14,102 nucleotides of DNA from Thermoleophilia bacterium (GTDB lineage Bacteria; Actinomycetota; Thermoleophilia; Gaiellales; SKUG01): positions 1-14,102 of the forward strand of contig JAOPYU010000067.1 in NCBI GenBank assembly GCA_025964455.1. Direction: 5' to 3'. The notes under the pieces were generated by a model that worked only from the letters and a program-made list of their open reading frames with translations, was not told the DNA's origin and did not search any database. Positions 1 to 5,865 of the stretch are shown here, in pieces (positions within the stretch are counted from its first letter, which is position 1; each line of letters begins with the position of its first letter). The position numbers were made by a program, and so were the translations under genes.

Positions 1-75
1 TACATGAAACGAGGAGGGCCGGGCTCGCGCGCTGGCACCTCCCCGTACCGAGCCAGCCGCCCGCCCCCGCGCGAC

Positions 76-112
76 TGTACAGTTCCGATAACCCCCCGAT
101 CGGTTCTGCACA
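76..112. promoter_or_regulatory. 37-bp imperfect palindrome, operator-like copy A
   Basis: The left arm TGTACAGTTCCGAT and the right arm ATCGGTTCTGCACA are inverted repeats (11 of 14 positions match) separated by nine bases, AACCCCCCG. A second copy begins exactly 72 bp downstream. Size and symmetry are in the range of sites bound by dimeric helix-turn-helix repressors such as TetR-family proteins. The regulator and the target gene are not visible. Confidence 0.5.
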
Positions 113-147
113 GTTGGCGTTGAGCCAGCACCCCTCGCGCCGCGAGA

Positions 148-184
148 TGTACAGAACCGATAACCCCTCGATCGCTTTTGTACA
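148..184. promoter_or_regulatory. 37-bp imperfect palindrome, operator-like copy B
   Basis: The left arm TGTACAGAACCGAT and right arm ATCGCTTTTGTACA match at 12 of 14 positions as inverted repeats, with the nine-base centre AACCCCTCG. The centre differs from copy A at only one base, so conservation includes the middle as well as the arms. The start-to-start distance of 72 bp is close to seven helical turns and would place two bound dimers on one face of the DNA. Confidence 0.55.
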
Positions 185-251
185 GGAGAGGGGAGGGGCC
201 GGGCGCGCGACCGCCGGGAGCGGACCATCCCCGCCCCCGGGAAGACACGAA

Positions 252-280
252 GGGCCGCCGTCCGTGGTGGACGACGGCCC
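252..280 (-). terminator. Hairpin terminator of the histone-like gene
   Basis: A 12-bp GC-rich stem with one mismatch (252-263 against 269-280) encloses a 5-base loop. It lies about 35 bases past the stop codon of the minus-strand histone-like gene. The following tract has only a few T residues, as is common for terminators in high-GC genomes. Confidence 0.55.
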
Positions 281-314
281 CGCGTTGGGATCGATCAGGA
301 GATCGAGGCCTCGA

Positions 315-1676
315 TCAGCGCTTGCTGCTGAGCTTCGCCTTGAGCTGCTTCTCCCAGACCTTCAGGTCGGACTTGGCCTTCTTGATGGTCGCCTTGAGCG
401 CCTTCTCGTACTCGCTGCCGAGTGCGTCGAAGCGCTTCGTGATGTCCTCGCTGATCTCCTTGGTGAGCTTGGAGACCGTCTGCGCGCTCATCGCGGCAGT
501 CGCAACGCCCTTCGCAACCTGCTTCTGCTGCTTGGACGGGAGCTTGCTGACACCCTTGGCCGCCGCGCCGACTGCTCGGCCCGTCGCCTTGCCAACCGAC
601 GTGCGGGTGGAGGTGTTCGCCTTCTTGCTGCCCGTGGTGGCCTTGCGCTTGAAGCGGTAGTAGTGCTGCTGGATGTTGCTGGTCGTCATCTTGCGCTCAC
701 GCGCAACCACGGCGAAGGCGTCCTTGGCCGTGCGGCCGGTGCCGATGACTTCCTCGACGCGCTTGTAGACCTGCTCGCCCAGGCTCGCGCTCGCGGCCTT
801 GACGCGTGCGCTCGTGGTCGAGCGTGCAGCGGTCTTCTTCGGAGCGGCCTTGGTCGTCGTCTTGCGAGCGACCGGCTTCTTCGCCGGCGACTTCTTGGCG
901 ACCGTCTTCTTGACGACGCTCTTCTTGGCGACTGCCTTCTTGGCGGGAGCCGCCTTCTTGGCCGTCGTCGTTGCCTTCTTGGCTGCCGGCTTCGCGGTGG
1001 CCTTCTTCGCAGCGGGCTTCTTCGCCGCGCTGGTCTTCTTCGCCGGCGTCGCCTTCTTGGCCGTCGTCGTCTTCTTCGCTGCGGGCTTTGACGCCGGCTT
1101 CTTGGCCGTCGTCTTCTTCGCTGCTGTCGTCACGGATGCCGCCTTGGTGGTGGTTGACTTCTTGGCTGCCGGCTTTGCGGCGGCCTTCTTCGCGACCGGC
1201 TTCTTCGCCGAGGTCGACTTCTTCGCTGCGGGCTTTGCCGCAGTCTTCTTGGTCGCCGGCTTGGAGGCCGTCGGCTTCTTCGCCGCAGGCTTCGTCGCCG
1301 TCGCCTTTTTCGCCGTCGCCTTCTTGGCCGCGGGCTTGGTGGTGGCCTTGCCAGCTGCCGGCTTGGAGGCCGTCTTGGTCAGCGGAGCGGTCGCCTTGCG
1401 AGCCACCGTCTTCTGCGCGGTCGGCTTGGCAGCCTTCACGTCGACGGCGGGCTTCGCCTTCGCCGCGGGCTTGTTGAGCGCCTTCTTGGCCGCCGTCGGC
1501 TTCATGGTCGTCTTCTTGGCGACCTGCTTTTCCTTGGGCGGAGCCACCGACGGGCGGACGACGGTGGAGCCGTCCTTCCTCACCGTCTTGGGCGCCGTGG
1601 TGGCCATCGGAGAGCCGAGCGAGGTGCTGCCGCTCACCGGCAGCTGCTTCGCCTTGGCGTCTGGGAGGTTGGTCAT
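315..1676 (-). CDS. Histone H1-like lysine/alanine-rich DNA-binding protein
   Basis: This 453-residue protein has three parts. Residues 1-55 are mixed. Residues about 55-290 are a long series of AKK/PAKK/TAKK units, a highly basic Ala/Lys/Pro/Thr tail like eukaryotic H1 and bacterial Hc1/AlgP-type proteins. Residues 290-453 form a C-terminal region with a helix-turn-helix-like stretch (304-345, containing TAKDAFAVVARERKM and HYYRFKRK) and a charged helical end rich in Lys and Glu. The expected role is nonspecific DNA binding and nucleoid compaction or gene regulation in the cytoplasm. I chose ATG at 1676 because GAGAAGGA lies five bases upstream; a longer frame continues to 1877, but its extra residues do not look coding. 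The gene stands alone, with a terminator behind it and a repeat-rich divergent promoter region in front. The family assignment rests on composition, so the specific role is open. Confidence 0.85.
   Translation of the reverse strand: MTNLPDAKAKQLPVSGSTSLGSPMATTAPKTVRKDGSTVVRPSVAPPKEKQVAKKTTMKPTAAKKALNKPAAKAKPAVDVKAAKPTAQKTVARKATAPLTKTASKPAAGKATTKPAAKKATAKKATATKPAAKKPTASKPATKKTAAKPAAKKSTSAKKPVAKKAAAKPAAKKSTTTKAASVTTAAKKTTAKKPASKPAAKKTTTAKKATPAKKTSAAKKPAAKKATAKPAAKKATTTAKKAAPAKKAVAKKSVVKKTVAKKSPAKKPVARKTTTKAAPKKTAARSTTSARVKAASASLGEQVYKRVEEVIGTGRTAKDAFAVVARERKMTTSNIQQHYYRFKRKATTGSKKANTSTRTSVGKATGRAVGAAAKGVSKLPSKQQKQVAKGVATAAMSAQTVSKLTKEISEDITKRFDALGSEYEKALKATIKKAKSDLKVWEKQLKAKLSSKR
840..1530 (-). 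repeat. Degenerate tandem repeat coding for AKK/PAKK units
   Basis: Within the histone-like gene, short units such as GCCTTCTTGGC and CTTCTTCGCTGCGGGC (plus-strand reading) recur many times with irregular spacing of roughly 12-30 bases. They code for the Lys/Ala/Pro-rich tail. Such tracts change length easily by slippage or recombination, so repeat number probably varies between strains. Confidence 0.8.
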
Positions 1677-1801
1677 CTGGTCCTTCTCGTCGAGAGATGT
1701 CGTGTGCGGTGACGACGGACCATCCGACGGCACCCATGTCACCCGCCTGCCTGCCCGTGGGGACAGCGTGTCAAACTCCTGCAAACCGGCGTCAGTCGAT
1801 G

Positions 1802-1810
1802 ACGATAGCA
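1802..1810 (-). promoter_or_regulatory. Candidate extended -10 for the histone-like gene
   Basis: On the minus strand TGC-TATCGT fits an extended -10 element, but the -35 position (1825-1830, GGTGCC) is poor. A GTCAGTGAC box (1816-1824) would lie in the spacer and the GTCAGTCGAT box (1791-1800) would cover the start site. The untranslated leader would be about 120 bases. This is a pattern match only. Confidence 0.3.
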
Positions 1811-1955
1811 GAGATGTCAGTGACGGCACCGCGCGAACATCGACAACGACCGCTGACACTTGAGGACGAATGTGCACATCCGGCGCTCGGGTACCGCTTC
1901 GCTACCGACCCCGTGTCAGTCCGCCGCACGGTCAGTGACGCGTGTCCGTGACATG

Positions 1956-1979
1956 CCCGCATCCACGCGTGCATGCGGG
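1956..1979. promoter_or_regulatory. 24-bp near-perfect palindrome
   Basis: The halves CCCGCATCCACG and CGTGCATGCGGG are inverted repeats matching at 11 of 12 positions with no spacer. It lies between two GTCAGTGAC boxes, far from any gene end, so a regulator site is more likely than a terminator. Confidence 0.45.
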
Positions 1980-1984
1980 ATTGC

Positions 1985-1996
1985 GGCGATATCGCC
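1985..1996. promoter_or_regulatory. Perfect 12-bp palindrome GGCGATATCGCC
   Basis: A perfect palindrome sits six bases after the 24-bp palindrome and three bases before the GTCAGTCGAT box at 1999. A protein-binding site is plausible. Chance cannot be excluded for a 12-bp palindrome taken alone. Confidence 0.35.
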
Positions 1997-2088
1997 CCGT
2001 CAGTCGATCGCGCGTCAGTGACCTCGCGCGACCTGCGAATCTGCGCACCCGCGCAGGGATCCGACCACAGCACGTCGAACAGGTTGCA

Positions 2089-2466
2089 ATGACCGATCCG
2101 GCACACGAGGACACGCACGACAATCCCGCAGTCGTCGCGCTTCAGCGCGCTGGCGCCGCCGGAATCGGGTCGTGGTTCGGCCTCGGAGCGCTCGTCGCGG
2201 CGACCGTCGTGCTGCTCGCCAGCATCATCCGCCTGCTGGGTGACGCGTCGCCCTACACCAACGGTGGCGGCTTCAGTTTCGCCGACCGCATCTCGATCCT
2301 CGGTTCGCAGCTGACGCTCCTCGCGCCCTTCCTCGGCATCGCCGCATTCCTGGTCGACGGACCGAGGGGGCGTCACCTCGCACGCTTCGCCTTCGCCGCC
2401 TGGGTGGTCGCCGTCGTCCTGCTTGCCATCGCCGATCAGCGCGGTCTCGCTGACATCGACCTCTGA
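2089..2466 (+). CDS. Small integral membrane protein, unknown function
   Basis: This 125-residue protein has a hydrophilic acidic N-terminus (MTDPAHEDTHDNP) and three predicted membrane helices at about residues 24-49, 70-89 and 98-115, the second and third joined by a short basic loop (GPRGRHLAR). I recognise no family motif. ATG at 2089 is preferred over an upstream ATG at 1942: the additional residues are arginine-rich, unlike a coding N-terminus, and come from the regulatory region. The ribosome binding site is weak (AGG eight bases before the ATG). The stop codon overlaps the apparent CTG start of the dehydrogenase (CTGA), implying co-transcription and coupled translation. Confidence 0.7.
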   Translation: MTDPAHEDTHDNPAVVALQRAGAAGIGSWFGLGALVAATVVLLASIIRLLGDASPYTNGGGFSFADRISILGSQLTLLAPFLGIAAFLVDGPRGRHLARFAFAAWVVAVVLLAIADQRGLADIDL

Positions 2467-3317
2467 GCGCCTCCGCCCCGGCCCCCGAGGCCCCCGTCAT
2501 CGTCATCACGGGCGCCAGTGACGGCATCGGCGCGGAATCCGCTCGCCAGCTCGCCGCCACCGGCGCGCGCGTGGTCATCGTCGGTCGCTCCCCCGAGCGC
2601 ACCGCGGCCGTTGCCGACGAGCTCGACGCGCCGCATCACCTGGCCGACTTCGCCGACCTGTCACAGGTGCGGCGCCTGGCCGCCGAGCTCGCCGACACCT
2701 ACCCGCGCATCGAAGTGCTCGCCAACAACGCGGGCGGCATCATGGGCGCGCGCGAGCTGACGGTCGACGGGCACGAGCGGACCTTCCAGGTCAACCACCT
2801 CGCACCGTTCCTGCTGACCACCACGTTGCTGCCAGTCCTGTCAGCCAGTCGCGCGACGGTGATCCAGACCGCGAGCATCGCCGCCGAGCGGTTCGGCCTG
2901 CTCGACATCGACGACCTGCAGCTCGAGCACGGCTACTCTCCGACGCGCGCCTACGGCAACGCCAAGCTCGCCAACATCGTCTTCACCCGCGAACTGCACC
3001 GCCGCCACCACGCCGATGGCATATCCGCAGTCGCCTTCCACCCGGGCGTCGTGGCGACCAGCTTCGCCAAGGACACCACGCACCTCATGCGGTTCATCTA
3101 CCACACGCCGCTGCGCCGGCTGTTCACGATCAGCTCCGCCCGCGGCGCCGAGCCGCTCACCTGGCTCGCCCGTGGCCTCCCCGGCGAGACGTGGCAGCCC
3201 GGGGAGTACTACGAGCGGCGCGCCATCGCCACGCGCGTCAGTCCCCAGCAGCGCGATGCCGCGCTCGCGGAGCAGCTCTGGGACCGCTCGGTCGAGCTGC
3301 TCGAGCGCACGCGCTGA
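2463..3317 (+). CDS. Short-chain dehydrogenase/reductase, RDH-like
   Basis: This is an NAD(P)-dependent oxidoreductase of the classical SDR superfamily, closest in style to retinol-dehydrogenase/WWOX-like members. With the start used here (284 aa) the motifs are complete: TGASDGIG cofactor loop (16-23), NNAG (88-91), catalytic Asn111, Ser138 and the YGNAK Tyr164/Lys168 pair, then HPGVV. The substrate cannot be told. The start is odd. In this frame a TGA lies at 2451 and no ATG, GTG or TTG occurs before the nucleotide-binding motif. The first GTG (2571) would remove the glycine-rich loop. CTG at 2463 overlaps the previous stop as CTGA and restores a full domain. A rare CTG start with coupled translation, or a sequence error, explains this. 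A palindromic terminator follows. Confidence 0.85.
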   Translation: MSASAPAPEAPVIVITGASDGIGAESARQLAATGARVVIVGRSPERTAAVADELDAPHHLADFADLSQVRRLAAELADTYPRIEVLANNAGGIMGARELTVDGHERTFQVNHLAPFLLTTTLLPVLSASRATVIQTASIAAERFGLLDIDDLQLEHGYSPTRAYGNAKLANIVFTRELHRRHHADGISAVAFHPGVVATSFAKDTTHLMRFIYHTPLRRLFTISSARGAEPLTWLARGLPGETWQPGEYYERRAIATRVSPQQRDAALAEQLWDRSVELLERTR

Positions 3318-3324
3318 CCTACGA

Positions 3325-3354
3325 GAAAGCCCCCCGCCGAAGCGAGGGGCTTTC
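3325..3354. terminator. Bidirectional terminator between dehydrogenase and tRNA-Ala
   Basis: GAAAGCCCC (3325-3333) pairs perfectly with GGGGCTTTC (3346-3354) around a 12-base loop. It begins eight bases after the dehydrogenase stop and lies eight bases past the end of the convergent tRNA gene, so it can end transcription from both sides. Confidence 0.8.
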
Positions 3355-3361
3355 AACCTAG

Positions 3362-3434
3362 TGGACCTGGCCGGGTTCGAACCGGCGACCTCCTCGATGC
3401 GAACGAGGCGCGCTCCCAACTGCGCCACAGGCCC
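3362..3434 (-). tRNA. tRNA-Ala, anticodon CGC
   Basis: Read on the minus strand, the 73-base gene folds as a full cloverleaf. Acceptor GGGCCTG pairs with CAGGTCC, including the G3-U70 wobble that is the identity mark for alanyl-tRNA synthetase. The anticodon stem CCTCG/CGAGG encloses the loop TTCGCAT, giving anticodon CGC, which reads GCG. The T arm has GGTTCGAACC. The discriminator base is A, and the following bases are CTA, so the CCA end is not fully encoded and must be added enzymatically. Confidence 0.95.
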
Positions 3435-3447
3435 TAGGTGTGCAGCG

Positions 3448-3476
3448 AGCGTATCACCTTCGTCGGCGTGCGACAA
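3448..3476 (-). promoter_or_regulatory. Promoter of tRNA-Ala
   Basis: On the minus strand TTGTCG (3471-3476) and TACGCT (3448-3453) are separated by 17 bases, with TGA directly before the -10 making an extended -10. The predicted start near 3441 is about seven bases before the mature tRNA 5' end. The promoter overlaps the 3' end of the neighbouring 83-codon gene. Confidence 0.55.
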
Positions 3477-3705
3477 ACACCCCGAGGAGGGCAAGCACGA
3501 CACCCGCGCCGACCGCCCAGCGACGTCGATCGCCGGCCGCGTCAGGTCCCGCGCCGCTCGCCGAATCCTGCATCGCCTCGACTGCCGTGTCGCTCTCCTG
3601 GAGCGCTGCGACGAGTGATTCCTCGGCGTCGCGCACGACCGAATCGTCGGTCGCCTCGGCGCGCTCGAAGCTCACGTCGCGCGAGCGCCCCCGGAAGCGA
3701 CTCAC
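3454..3705 (-). CDS. Small C-terminally anchored membrane protein
   Basis: The 83-residue product has a charged, helix-prone N-terminal part (residues 1-60, rich in Asp, Glu, Arg and Ala) and one membrane segment at about 64-79 (VGAGVVLALLGVFVA), ending in four arginines. The N-terminus would face the cytoplasm or the protein would insert as a tail-anchored protein. No family recognised. The GTG start overlaps the stop of the upstream gene as GTGA (3702-3705), so the two are an operon with coupled translation. The stop lies directly beside the -10 of the tRNA promoter. Confidence 0.65.
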   Translation of the reverse strand: MSRFRGRSRDVSFERAEATDDSVVRDAEESLVAALQESDTAVEAMQDSASGAGPDAAGDRRRWAVGAGVVLALLGVFVARRRR

Positions 3706-4436
3706 GCAGTGACCGCCGGGGCCTCGGCGACCATCTGGCGCGCAGCGGCCTCGACCTGTGCGAGCAGCACGCCCGCCTGGCGGAACGCCGCATCGCCGGA
3801 CACCGCGCCGCGCACCGGTGCGACATCGCCGTCGACCGACGCGAGCAGTGCGCCGTTGGCGGCCGCGAACAGCTTGGTCACGTCCGTGACGAGACGCTCG
3901 TCGAGCGGGCGTCGCCGCTCGACCGCGCCGCGCACCTGCGCGATGCCGGCGAGCAGCGAGCGACCGAGGTCACCCTGCTGGAGCATCGCGACACCCGTGA
4001 GGGCGTCCTCGGCGGTCGCCTCGAGCCAGCCTGCAGCCAGCCGTCCGCCGAAGCGCGTGCTGTTGCTGCGCGCGATCTCCACGCCCGCCTGGAAGGCGTC
4101 GCTCGCCGCGAGCAGCGTCTGGCGACCGACACGCTGCTTGGCATTCGGGATGAGACCCGAGCCCACGAGCAGCAGCACGGCCTGCTTGGCTGCCTCGTAG
4201 CCGCGGTAGTACAGCGGGGCGCTCTTGACGAACCAGCTCACCGGCAGCTTGCGGGTGTTGTCGACCGCGTGGTCGAAGCTGGTCATCGCGCGCACGGCCG
4301 AGTCCAGGCGCGTCGCGCCGTCACCGGCCTTGATCGCCGCGGTGGCGTGCTGCACGGCTTCGGTGCCGTGCTCCTTGACGAGCGTCACGGACGCCGCCCA
4401 CGCGGGAAACACTGTCTTGCCGATGCCGAGCTGCAT
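3702..4436 (-). CDS. Hypothetical helical protein, alanine-rich
   Basis: This 244-residue protein is rich in alanine and predicted to be largely alpha-helical. It has no signal peptide. The hydrophobic patch around residues 84-97 (KQAVLLLVGSGLIP) is too short for a confident membrane helix. The region with W68 and YYRGY (76-80) may be a conserved core. I do not recognise a domain. ATG at 4436 has a good ribosome binding site (GGAAGGA, eight bases upstream). It is co-transcribed with the small membrane protein through a 4-base overlap, which suggests joint work at the membrane. It is divergent from the CAP-domain gene. Confidence 0.7.
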   Translation of the reverse strand: MQLGIGKTVFPAWAASVTLVKEHGTEAVQHATAAIKAGDGATRLDSAVRAMTSFDHAVDNTRKLPVSWFVKSAPLYYRGYEAAKQAVLLLVGSGLIPNAKQRVGRQTLLAASDAFQAGVEIARSNSTRFGGRLAAGWLEATAEDALTGVAMLQQGDLGRSLLAGIAQVRGAVERRRPLDERLVTDVTKLFAAANGALLASVDGDVAPVRGAVSGDAAFRQAGVLLAQVEAAARQMVAEAPAVTA

Positions 4437-4473
4437 TGTCGCGGTCCTTCCAGGGACGAATCGAGGTGGCGCA

Positions 4474-4482
4474 AGGCTACCA
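4474..4482 (-). promoter_or_regulatory. Candidate extended -10 for the 244-codon gene
   Basis: TGG-TAGCCT on the minus strand fits the TGN-TANNNT pattern seen before several genes here. It lies about 38 bases upstream of the ATG at 4436. The -35 region is not recognisable. Confidence 0.35.
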
Positions 4483-4525
4483 ACACCGCTTTCCGCGCGG
4501 CGCAGGGATGCGGCCTCCCCGCCCC

Positions 4526-4534
4526 TGCTAGAAG
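4526..4534 (+). promoter_or_regulatory. Candidate extended -10 for the CAP-domain gene
   Basis: TGC-TAGAAG on the plus strand is a partial match to an extended -10, about 80 bases before the ATG. No clear -35 is present. Confidence 0.25.
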
Positions 4535-4581
4535 GTAAGGAGCGTTTGAGCGAGGGGTTCGAGATCAGAGAAGCGACTCAA

Positions 4582-4599
4582 GGCGCTCGCATCAGCGCC
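4582..4599 (+). promoter_or_regulatory. Leader hairpin before the CAP-domain gene
   Basis: GGCGCT and AGCGCC form a 6-bp stem with a 6-base loop, ending 12 bases before the first ATG. In the mRNA it could restrict ribosome access, since no clear Shine-Dalgarno sequence is present. It does not match a riboswitch I know. Confidence 0.3.
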
Positions 4600-4611
4600 G
4601 AATCTCCCAGC

Positions 4612-5163
4612 ATGATGGAGATTCGCACCGCTTCAACCCGCCCCGCACGTTTAGCCGCATCCGCAGCGCTCGTCCTCGCCGCGATTGTGCTGTTCCTGCT
4701 GCCGGGCACCGCCAACGCCGCCCTGCCGCGCCACGCCGTGACGATCGACACGCAGGAACTGGCCGAGGTCAAGGCGATCAACCGCTTCCGCGTGGCCCGC
4801 GGCCTCCCGGCCCTGCGCATCGATGGCACGCTCACCCGCGCCGCCGGCTGGCACGCCCTCGACATGGGCACCAAGCACCGCTTCTCCCACACCGACAGCC
4901 TCGGCCGCGACCCCTTCGCCCGCCTGCGGGCGTTCAACTACCCGAGCTCGACCACCTGGCGCGGGGAGAACATCGCCGCCGGCAACGAGGGCTACGTCGG
5001 GACCTACCGCCAGTGGCTCAACTCGCCCCCGCACAAGGCCAACTGGATGAACGGTCGCTACCGCGTGATCGGCATCGCTCGCGTGTACGTGCCGGGCTCG
5101 CCCTACGGCTACTACTGGGCGACCAACTTCGGTTCTGCCTACACGGGCGCGCCTGCCCGCTAG
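4612..5163 (+). CDS. Secreted CAP/SCP-domain protein
   Basis: The 183-residue product begins with a Sec signal peptide: basic residues up to R13, a hydrophobic core at 14-31 and a likely cut after TANA (residue 36). The remainder is a CAP (cysteine-rich secretory, antigen 5, PR-1) domain of the bacterial YkwD/SCP type. It shows the early helix VKAINRFRVARGLPAL, the cavity histidine in FSHTD (H93), GEN with Glu119, and QWLNSPPHKANWM with His141. It has no cysteines, as is usual for bacterial members. It probably acts outside the membrane; bacterial CAP biochemistry is poorly defined. Two adjacent ATGs (4612, 4615) are possible starts and neither has a strong ribosome binding site. The DUF3105 lipoprotein lies 52 bp downstream but appears to have its own promoter. 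Confidence 0.88.
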   Translation: MMEIRTASTRPARLAASAALVLAAIVLFLLPGTANAALPRHAVTIDTQELAEVKAINRFRVARGLPALRIDGTLTRAAGWHALDMGTKHRFSHTDSLGRDPFARLRAFNYPSSTTWRGENIAAGNEGYVGTYRQWLNSPPHKANWMNGRYRVIGIARVYVPGSPYGYYWATNFGSAYTGAPAR

Positions 5164-5177
5164 CGCGCGAGCGCGCT
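5162..5177 (+). terminator. Short GC hairpin at the end of the CAP-domain gene
   Basis: AGCGCGC and GCGCGCT, starting inside the stop codon, can form a compact stem of six to seven pairs. There is no T tract, so it could be a weak terminator or a stabilising 3' structure. Confidence 0.3.
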
Positions 5178-5200
5178 CCCGCGAATCCGTAGGGTGGCTT

Positions 5201-5209
5201 TGGTAGATT
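5201..5209 (+). promoter_or_regulatory. Extended -10 giving a likely leaderless DUF3105 mRNA
   Basis: TGG-TAGATT is a good extended -10 element. Transcription would begin about seven bases after it, exactly at the ATG at 5216. No Shine-Dalgarno sequence exists between, so the transcript is probably leaderless, a common arrangement in actinobacteria. The -35 (5181-5186, GCGAAT) is weak. Confidence 0.5.
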
Positions 5210-5215
5210 GGCGCC

Positions 5216-5860
5216 ATGCGTCGAACCCAGCTCTTCCTCCTGCTCGTCCTCGCCACGTTCGTTGCCGCCGGGTGCGGTGAGTTCGGCCAGCGCTACGAGG
5301 GCGACGACTCCAAGGATTCCGGCAACGACACGACCGAGAAGCTGATCACGGACGAGGAGTTCACCGCCGCGGTCGCCAAGCGTGACGGCTGCGACGAGGA
5401 GGCCGAGGAGTTCGAGAGCGAGGGCAACGACCACGTCGACATCTCCGAATCGGTCACCTACAAGCAGAACCCGCCGATGAGCGGCAACCACTGGAACGAC
5501 CCTTCGGTGCCGGCCCCGGCCGACTACGGCTTCTACGACGCGACCCAGCGCGACGAGGCGACCGTCCACAACCTCGAGCACGGCCACATTGTCATCACGC
5601 ACAAGGGCCTGTCCGACGACGCGGTCGACACGCTCAAGGGACAGTGGAACAAGAACGACTACCACCTGCTCGTCGAGCCGCGGAAGAAGAATCCCAAGGA
5701 CGGCGTGTTCTACAGCGCCTGGACTGCCCAGCTGTTCTGCAAGAAGCCGAGCGCCGCTGCACTGCAGTACATGATCGACAACTTCCGCGACCAGGGTCCC
5801 GAGCTGTTCACCGATGACCCCGGCGGCGGCGAGATGGGCTCGGGCAAGAAGGACAACTGA
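5216..5860 (+). CDS. DUF3105-family lipoprotein
   Basis: This 214-residue protein starts with a lipoprotein signal (RR near the start, hydrophobic core, lipobox VAAGC with Cys20 as the lipidated residue), so it should be anchored to the outer face of the membrane. An acidic linker (residues 25-75) follows. The DUF3105 domain comes next, with PPMSGNHW (86-93), YGFYD (104-108) and HNLEHGHIVI (118-127), the conserved His/Asn/Glu residues typical of this family of unknown function. Cys59 and Cys175 could form a disulfide. The C-terminal tail is acidic and flexible. The ATG at 5216 is set by the lipobox and the adjacent extended -10. A hairpin follows the stop by five bases. Confidence 0.9.
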   Translation: MRRTQLFLLLVLATFVAAGCGEFGQRYEGDDSKDSGNDTTEKLITDEEFTAAVAKRDGCDEEAEEFESEGNDHVDISESVTYKQNPPMSGNHWNDPSVPAPADYGFYDATQRDEATVHNLEHGHIVITHKGLSDDAVDTLKGQWNKNDYHLLVEPRKKNPKDGVFYSAWTAQLFCKKPSAAALQYMIDNFRDQGPELFTDDPGGGEMGSGKKDN

Positions 5861-5865
5861 GCCAC

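Larger units (their letters stand above)
1..251. other. Non-coding left edge with duplicated palindromes
   Basis: No open frame here has coding-like third-base use. The stretch holds two 37-bp palindromes (listed separately). The first bases (TACA followed by a GGAGGGCCGGGC-rich tract) resemble the sequence just right of the second palindrome (TACA then GGGGCCGGGCGCG), so a third copy may be cut off at the window edge. Because the histone-like gene ends towards this region, it most likely serves as the promoter region of a gene further left. That last point is inference. Confidence 0.5.
1791..2022. promoter_or_regulatory. Cluster of GTCAGT / GTCAGTGAC boxes
   Basis: GTCAGTGAC (GTCA-G-TGAC, symmetric about its centre) occurs at 1816-1824, 1931-1939 and 2014-2022, with a one-mismatch copy at 1944-1952. 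GTCAGTCGAT occurs at 1791-1800 and 1999-2008, each followed 15-25 bases later by GTCAGTGAC. GTCAGTCCG lies at 1915-1923. Six hexamer hits in about 230 bp is far above chance. The arrangement suggests repeated sites for one regulator, which I cannot name. Confidence 0.55.
1677..2088. other. Divergent intergenic region dense in GTCAGT boxes
   Basis: This 412-bp gap between the minus-strand histone-like gene and the plus-strand membrane-protein gene has no convincing coding frame. It contains six copies of GTCAGT, starting at 1791, 1816, 1915, 1931, 1999 and 2014, plus one degenerate copy at 1944. Three copies are the symmetric GTCAGTGAC. It also has a 24-bp near-palindrome (1956-1979), a perfect 12-bp palindrome (1985-1996) and ATGTGCACAT (1870-1879). 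It looks like a complex regulatory region serving one or both flanking genes. Confidence 0.6.

Noticed and set aside
840..1530. CRISPR-like or intergenic tandem repeats
   Set aside because: The repeats are irregular, in frame and coding for AKK units; there are no unique spacers of constant size.
799..1863. Plus-strand frame of 354 codons rich in Phe, Ala and Val, like a membrane protein
   Set aside because: It is the complement of the Lys-rich repeats; AAG codons read as CTT/TTC. The histone-like frame has the ribosome binding site.
1697..1951. 84-codon plus-strand frame in the divergent region
   Set aside because: No ribosome binding site, mixed third-base use, and it overlaps the repeated regulatory boxes.
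4437..4611. c-di-AMP riboswitch before the CAP-domain gene, as seen before some cell-wall genes
   Set aside because: The conserved riboswitch core is not present; only a short hairpin is seen.
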